From Chromohalobacter sp. 296-RDG (lineage in GTDB: Bacteria; Pseudomonadota; Gammaproteobacteria; Pseudomonadales; Halomonadaceae): a DNA stretch of 64,000 nt. Shown piece by piece: positions 59,806 through 64,000 of this stretch (position 1 is the stretch's first letter; each line of letters starts with the position of its first letter). A program made the translations under genes and the position numbers. The notes below the pieces were generated by a model. The model saw nothing but the letters and a program-made list of their open reading frames with translations. It made no database searches and had not been told where the DNA came from. The stretch covers positions 1 to 64,000 of the forward strand of contig NZ_JARANY010000007.1 in the NCBI RefSeq assembly GCF_029889885.1, in the 5' to 3' direction.

Positions 59806-60532
59806 GCTGCGGCCGTCCCTTCGAGCAGCGCTCGATGCGTGCGGTAACGTGATAGACGCGATACAGCAGCTCGGGGGTGACTACCTCCTCGGTCGGACCG
59901 CAGTCCACCAGCGTCCCGCCCTGCAGTACCAGTGCCTGGTCGGTGAAGCGCAGCGCGTGGCCCAGGTCGTGCAACGCGGCAATCACCAGCATGCCCCTGT
60001 CCTTCGCCAGTCGGCGCAGGATCGACAGCAACTGGATCTGCCGATGCAGGTCCAGCGCCGAGGTCGGCTCGTCGAGCAGCAGCACCTCAGGGTTCTGCAC
60101 CAGCGCCTGGGCCGCGCCCACCATCTGCCGCTGGCCGCCGCTCAGATCGCCGATGTCGCGCTCGCCGAGCGCGACAATGCCCAGCTCGTCCAGGGCGCGA
60201 TCCACCTCGGCCAGATCCTCGGGCTTCACATTCAGGCGCCGGCCCTGCATACGTGCCAGCAACACCGATTCGTAGACCGTCAGTACTGCGTTGACCCCGG
60301 TTTCCTGGGGCATGTAGGCCATGGGGCGCTCGCAGGTGGCGCCTTCGATATGCACCTCGCCATCGCCGTCGAGCAGCCCGAGAATGCGCCGGAAGAGCGT
60401 CGATTTGCCCGCTGCGTTGGGGCCGAGAAGAGCGACCATCTGGCCGCCGGCGAAAGTCGGCGTGGTGACCTCGGAGAGGATCTGGTGACGGCCGTAGTGG
60501 GCTGACAAGCGATCGAGCGTGAGCGTTACCAT
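59783..60532 (-). CDS. FecE-type iron-siderophore ABC transporter ATP-binding protein
   Basis: ATPase of an iron-complex-type importer (249 residues from the ATG at 60532). It shows Walker A LGPNAAGKSTLF, the Q-loop AYMPQETGV, signature LSGGQRQMVGAAQAL, Walker B EVLLLDEPTSALDLH and the switch His in AALHDLGHAL. It overlaps the permease stop by 7 bases, so the operon order is binding protein, permease, ATPase. Confidence 0.92.
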   Translation of the reverse strand: MVTLTLDRLSAHYGRHQILSEVTTPTFAGGQMVALLGPNAAGKSTLFRRILGLLDGDGEVHIEGATCERPMAYMPQETGVNAVLTVYESVLLARMQGRRLNVKPEDLAEVDRALDELGIVALGERDIGDLSGGQRQMVGAAQALVQNPEVLLLDEPTSALDLHRQIQLLSILRRLAKDRGMLVIAALHDLGHALRFTDQALVLQGGTLVDCGPTEEVVTPELLYRVYHVTARIERCSKGRPQLIVEEAV

Positions 60533-61617
60533 GAGGCCTTCTTGTTGTTGAGAACGAGGAACAGGAAGAAAGGAATGCCGACCAGCGAGGTGATGATGCC
60601 GATGGGGATGACGGTGCCCGGGATCAGCACCTTCGACAGCACCGAGCCGATGGATAGGATCAACGCGCCGCACAGTGCTGAGCCGGGCAGGAAGAAGCGC
60701 TGATCCTCGCCCAGCAGCAGGCGGGCGATATGTGGCCCGACCAGGCCGATAAAGCCGATGGTGCCGACGAAGGCCACGGCGATGGCGGCCAGCAGCGAGA
60801 CGAGTACCAGCACCTCCAGGCGCAGTGCGCGGAGCTTCACGCCTAGGCTCTCGGCCTTGGCATCGCCGAGGCGCATGGCCGTCAGGGCCCAGCCGTGGCG
60901 AGCCAGCAGTGGCATGACCGTGACCAGCACGCCGAGCGCGATCCATAGCTTGGGCCAGGTGGCCTTGGTCAGGCTGCCCATGGTCCAGAACACCACTGCG
61001 GAGACGGCCTGCTGGCTGGCGAAGAACTGGATCAGCGCCATCAGGGCGTTGAAGATGAAGACCATGGCGATACCCAGCAGCACGATGGTCTCGATGGTCA
61101 CCCCGCGCCGCATGCTCAGCGCATGGATCGCGAAGGCGGTCAGCATGGCCATGACGAAGGCGTTGATCGGGACCATGTACTCGATCGCCGCGGGCACGAT
61201 CACCACGCCGAAGGCCAGCGCCAGGGCGGCGCCGAAGCTGGCGCCGGCGGAGATCCCCAAGGTGAAGGGGCTGGCCAGCGGATTGCTGAGGATGGTCTGC
61301 ATCTGGGCGCCGGCCACCGACAGGCTGGCGCCGACCACTAGGGCCATCAGCGCCACCGGCATGCGGATCTCCCACAGGATGACGCGGGCCTGCTGGCTCA
61401 CGTCATCCGGGGAGAAGAGCGCGGTGATCACTTCGCCCAGGCTGAAGCGGGCCGGCCCCAGCGCCAGGTCGATGCACAGGCTCAGGAACAGCGCCAGGGT
61501 CAGAGCGGCGAGGATCAGCTGGCGGCGGACCACCAGGGTGCGATAGAAGGTGCGGCCTTCTTCGGCTGCAGACTGCTCGGAAGGCAGGGTATCGGTACCG
61601 GTGTGCATGTCAGTCAT
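60526..61617 (-). CDS. FecCD family iron-siderophore ABC transporter permease
   Basis: Ten-helix permease subunit that forms a homodimer (363 residues). It shows the FecCD pattern: RMPVALMALVVGASLSVAGAQMQTILSNPLASPFTLGISAGASFGAALALAF, LLGIAMVFIFNALMALIQFFAS, VAFVGTIGFIGLVGPHIARLLLGEDQRFFLPGSALCGALIL, and a PIGIITSLVGIPFFLFLV end. Its start overlaps the stop of the binding-protein gene by 8 bases. Only one permease gene is present. Confidence 0.93.
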   Translation of the reverse strand: MTDMHTGTDTLPSEQSAAEEGRTFYRTLVVRRQLILAALTLALFLSLCIDLALGPARFSLGEVITALFSPDDVSQQARVILWEIRMPVALMALVVGASLSVAGAQMQTILSNPLASPFTLGISAGASFGAALALAFGVVIVPAAIEYMVPINAFVMAMLTAFAIHALSMRRGVTIETIVLLGIAMVFIFNALMALIQFFASQQAVSAVVFWTMGSLTKATWPKLWIALGVLVTVMPLLARHGWALTAMRLGDAKAESLGVKLRALRLEVLVLVSLLAAIAVAFVGTIGFIGLVGPHIARLLLGEDQRFFLPGSALCGALILSIGSVLSKVLIPGTVIPIGIITSLVGIPFFLFLVLNNKKASW

Positions 61618-62737
61618 CCTTCAGCGAGACCCAGTAGCCCGGCGTGTAGTCCACCGGCAGGAAGCGCTGGTGCAGCTCGCGCAGGGTGGCCTCGGGGTCG
61701 AGATCGGCGAACAGCTCCGGGTGGAACCACTTGGCCAGTCGCTGCACGGCGACGAAGTAGTAGGGGCTGTTGTAGAACTGGTGCCAGATGGCGTGGACGT
61801 CGTCGTTCTCCACGGCCTCTATGCCGGTCATGGCGGTGCGCTCGGTCAGCGCCTGGAGCTTGGTCCGGGCCGCGTCCATGTCGGCCCCCGGTCCTACGCC
61901 GACCCAGTCGCCGCCGGGTACATAGGCGTTCCAGTTGCCGCCGGTAACGACGACCTGGTCGGGATTGGCGGCGATGATCTGCTCCGGGTTCAGGGTACCG
62001 AAGGTGTTGGGAATGATACCGTCGGCGATGTTGCTGCCGCCGGCGATCTCGACGTACTCGCCGAAGTTGCCCGGGCCGAAGCTCATGCAGCATTCCTCGG
62101 AGTAGCCGCCGGCACGGTCGATGAAGACCTTGGGGCGCGCGGGGTCGGCGGTCTCGATGGTCTCGGTGACCCGCGCCATCTGTGTCTCGGAGAAGTCGAT
62201 GAAGGCCTCGGCCGCCTCCTGTTCGCCGAGCAGCTCGCCCATCAGCCGCATGGAGGGCGTGGTGTGCTCGAGCGGAGCCTCGCGGAAGTCCACGTAGACG
62301 ATCGGGATGCCCAGCCGGGCCAGCTTGTCGTCGTAGGCGGCATCCTCGGTGGCGGTCTTCGCCTCGAGGTTCATCAGCACCACATCGGGCTGCAGCGCGG
62401 CGGCCTGCTCGACGTCGAAGGTGCCGTCCTTGAAGCCACCGAAGGTCGGGATGTCTTCCAGTTCGGGGAACTTCGCCGCGTAGCTGGCGTAGTTGTCCGG
62501 GTCGGCCTGGGAGAAGTCCTCGCGCCAGCCCACCACGTGCTCGAACGGATTCTCCGGCTGCAGCGCGCCCAACAGGTAGATCTGGCGCCCCTCGCCGAGG
62601 ATCACGCGATTCACGGGGGCGTCGACGGTGACCTGGCGGCCGGCGATGTCAGTGACGGTGATCTCTTCGGCCAGGGCGATCGTGGCAGCGAGGGCGAGGA
62701 CTGCGCCGGCGGCGGCTTTCAATAGTGGGGTGGGCAT
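61610..62737 (-). CDS. FecB/FepB-type ABC transporter substrate-binding protein
   Basis: Periplasmic receptor for an iron complex or similar chelate (375 residues from ATG 62737). It has a signal peptide (TPLLKAAAGAVLALAATIALA), then the class III motif ITVTDIAGRQVTVDAPVNRVILGEGRQIYLLGAL, FDVEQAAALQPDVVLMNLEA and a long interlobe helix. The ligand cannot be read; haem, cobalamin or siderophore are all handled by this family, and no TonB-dependent receptor is nearby. Frames further upstream lack homology, so I chose the start that gives a signal peptide. Confidence 0.88.
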   Translation of the reverse strand: MPTPLLKAAAGAVLALAATIALAEEITVTDIAGRQVTVDAPVNRVILGEGRQIYLLGALQPENPFEHVVGWREDFSQADPDNYASYAAKFPELEDIPTFGGFKDGTFDVEQAAALQPDVVLMNLEAKTATEDAAYDDKLARLGIPIVYVDFREAPLEHTTPSMRLMGELLGEQEAAEAFIDFSETQMARVTETIETADPARPKVFIDRAGGYSEECCMSFGPGNFGEYVEIAGGSNIADGIIPNTFGTLNPEQIIAANPDQVVVTGGNWNAYVPGGDWVGVGPGADMDAARTKLQALTERTAMTGIEAVENDDVHAIWHQFYNSPYYFVAVQRLAKWFHPELFADLDPEATLRELHQRFLPVDYTPGYWVSLKDD

Positions 62738-62958
62738 GGGCGGTGTCGGATTGGGTGTCTGGTTTGGAGACGATGGAGATACTAATCGATAGCGCCTCTT
62801 TTTGCGACTCATTTCTTTTCGCATTTGGATGCCAGTATGCCTGCATCGCGAGGGCGCGTCGAGTCGCGGGCGATGGAGCGCTCCATGTCGAGACCGATCG
62901 CCTGAGGGCTTCGAGTCCCGTGTTGACGAACGGGGCGTTGCCGGTGAGTGGCGAAGGC

Positions 62959-62977
62959 GCATGCCATAATGGCATGC
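62959..62977. promoter_or_regulatory. Perfect 19-bp palindrome upstream of the DUF2218 gene
   Basis: GCATGCCAT-A-ATGGCATGC, nine-base arms around one central base, 33 bases before the DUF2218 start and 222 bases before the binding-protein start. Its centre contains CATAAT, a possible -10 for the plus strand. This is typical of a dimeric repressor site; it does not match the Fur consensus. Confidence 0.5.
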
Positions 62978-63009
62978 CCATTGGGTGGTTATCCTGCTAG
63001 GAGGTATTC

Positions 63010-63294
63010 ATGCCTGTTTCCCACGCCGTCGTTACGACGACATCCGGTTCGCGCTATATCAATCGCCTGTGCAAGCACTGGCAGCACAAGCTGGACGTTT
63101 CCCGTGACGAGCATCAGGGGCATGTCACGTTCGACGGCGGGGTGTGCCATATGCGCGCCGAGGCGGATGCTTTGCACCTGCGCTTGGAAGCCGCAGATAC
63201 GACAACCCGCGAGAGCCTCGAAGAGGTCGTGGCGGTGCATCTCAAACGGATGGCTAGCCGTGAGACGCTCGATATCGTGTGGCAGCCCGCCTGA
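63010..63294 (+). CDS. DUF2218 family protein
   Basis: Small protein of 94 residues with the DUF2218 pattern: SRYINRLCKHWQHKLDVSRDEHQGHVTFDGGVCHMRAEADALHLRLEAAD, then LEEVVAVHLKRMASRETLDIVW. The function is unknown; such genes often sit near siderophore or iron-uptake genes, as here. AGGAGG lies 6 bases before the ATG. No signal peptide. It is divergent from the FecBCD-type operon and upstream of dapB. Confidence 0.88.
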   Translation: MPVSHAVVTTTSGSRYINRLCKHWQHKLDVSRDEHQGHVTFDGGVCHMRAEADALHLRLEAADTTTRESLEEVVAVHLKRMASRETLDIVWQPA

Positions 63295-63409
63295 GCTGAT
63301 ATAGGCTGCATCCACGCTACTTTGGGCACAATGTTCTATGTGTGACGGGAACGCAGGGCGGTTTGGTATACTCCCGGCATTCATCAACACGCAATCGCAA
63401 GGAGTCCAC

Positions 63410-64000
63410 ATGACGCGTATCGCCATCGTCGGCGTCGCCGGGCGCATGGGCCGCACTCTGGTCAACGCCGTACAGAAGGATCCCGAGGCCAGCTTGGCGG
63501 GCGGTATCGTCGAGCCGGGTAGCTCACTAGTCGGTGCCGACCTTGGCGAGCTCGCCGGTGCCGGACGTCTGGGCGTGAATGCCATGGACGATCCCGCTGC
63601 CATCGTCGACGCCTTCGATGTGTTGATCGACTTCACCACGCCTCGAGTCACGCTGGCGAATTTGGCGTTTTGCGCCGAGCACGGCAAGGCCATCGTGATC
63701 GGCACCACGGGGCTCTCCGACGCCGAGCTCGCCGAGCTCGACAGTTATCGTGACCGTGTTCCCATGGTGTTCGCGCCCAACATGAGCGTTGGCGTCAACC
63801 TCACCCTCAAGCTGTTGGAAACTGCTGCTCAGGCGCTGGGTGACGAGGGTTACGATATCGAAGTGAGCGAGGCGCACCATCGCCACAAGGTCGATGCGCC
63901 CTCCGGCACGGCGCTGAAGATGGGCGAGGTCGTGGCCAAGGCCCTGGATCGCGACCTAAAGGCAGATGGCATCTTCGAGCGTGTGGGACAGTGTGGCCCG
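63410..64000 (+). CDS. dapB: 4-hydroxy-tetrahydrodipicolinate reductase (3' end outside window)
   Basis: NAD(P)H-dependent reductase of the lysine/diaminopimelate pathway that also uses DapF and LysA encoded earlier in the window. The 197 codons present show the Rossmann motif [50 protein letters not shown] and the catalytic/substrate motif [26 protein letters not shown] lies 6 bases before the ATG. The last about 70 residues lie beyond the window. Confidence 0.96.
   Translation, partial: MTRIAIVGVAGRMGRTLVNAVQKDPEASLAGGIVEPGSSLVGADLGELAGAGRLGVNAMDDPAAIVDAFDVLIDFTTPRVTLANLAFCAEHGKAIVIGTTGLSDAELAELDSYRDRVPMVFAPNMSVGVNLTLKLLETAAQALGDEGYDIEVSEAHHRHKVDAPSGTALKMGEVVAKALDRDLKADGIFERVGQCGP

Noticed and set aside
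62778-62795. Possible Fur box (GATACTAATCGATA region) upstream of the iron importer
   Set aside because: About 8 of 14 matches and no clear promoter hexamers in register, so Fur control of this operon is not claimed.

Overview
The window is a GC-rich chromosomal segment from a gammaproteobacterium. Gene content and order point to Halomonadaceae (Halomonas/Chromohalobacter-like): argH divergent from hemCDXY, lptM-lysA-dapF-DUF484-xerC-HAD, smpB-ssrA beside ratA-rnfH/bamE-fur/recN-grpE-dnaK-dnaJ, a fused nuoCD within a 13-gene nuo operon, and a TRAP transporter whose binding protein resembles the TeaA type. The genus is inferred from memory of these families, not from a search. Coding density is high. 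No prophage, CRISPR array, rRNA or tRNA was seen; the one structural RNA gene is tmRNA.

Layout. 1-5.3 kb: 5'-truncated Na+/alanine symporter, thiS, thiG, trmB, a non-coding stretch that I read as a Fur-controlled small RNA, an AEC permease and a membrane-anchored FixH/YtkA-like protein. 5.3-5.7 kb: non-coding, with an AT-rich core between DnaA-box-like sequences. 5.7-14.8 kb: FKBP isomerase, TRAP transporter with its binding protein convergent to its permeases, TIGR02444 protein, ABC-F ATPase, dtd, tandem UspA, thiD. 14.8-30.3 kb: complete nuoA-N operon for respiratory complex I behind a good sigma70-type promoter. 30.4-39 kb: EEP-family protein, dsbA, engB, HAD phosphatase, xerC, DUF484, dapF, lysA, lptM, argH. 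39-47.6 kb: hemC-hemD-hemX-hemY, purine permease, large MscS-type channel.

47.6-50 kb is the least orderly stretch. It holds a truncated coiled-coil reading frame, a cation-efflux (CDF) gene with a repeated operator-like element, and an IS30 relic, all abutting the 3' end of ssrA, a common integration site. 50-58.7 kb is a housekeeping block: ssrA, smpB, ratA, rnfH, bamE, fur, recN, and a heat-shock operon (grpE, dnaK, dnaJ) behind a clear sigma32 promoter. 58.9-63.3 kb separates dnaJ from dapB with an EamA exporter, a FecBCD-type ABC importer and a DUF2218 gene; a perfect 19-bp palindrome lies before the DUF2218 gene. dapB runs off the window end.

Iron is a recurring theme: fur itself, a Fur-box-flanked sRNA candidate, haem synthesis, Fe-S-rich complex I and a siderophore-type importer. 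The sRNA candidate (about 3551-3665, minus strand) is the most interesting find. It has a sigma70-like promoter between and under two Fur-box-like sites, a 5' hairpin, an anti-Shine-Dalgarno central segment and a textbook terminator, at a size like PrrF/RyhB.
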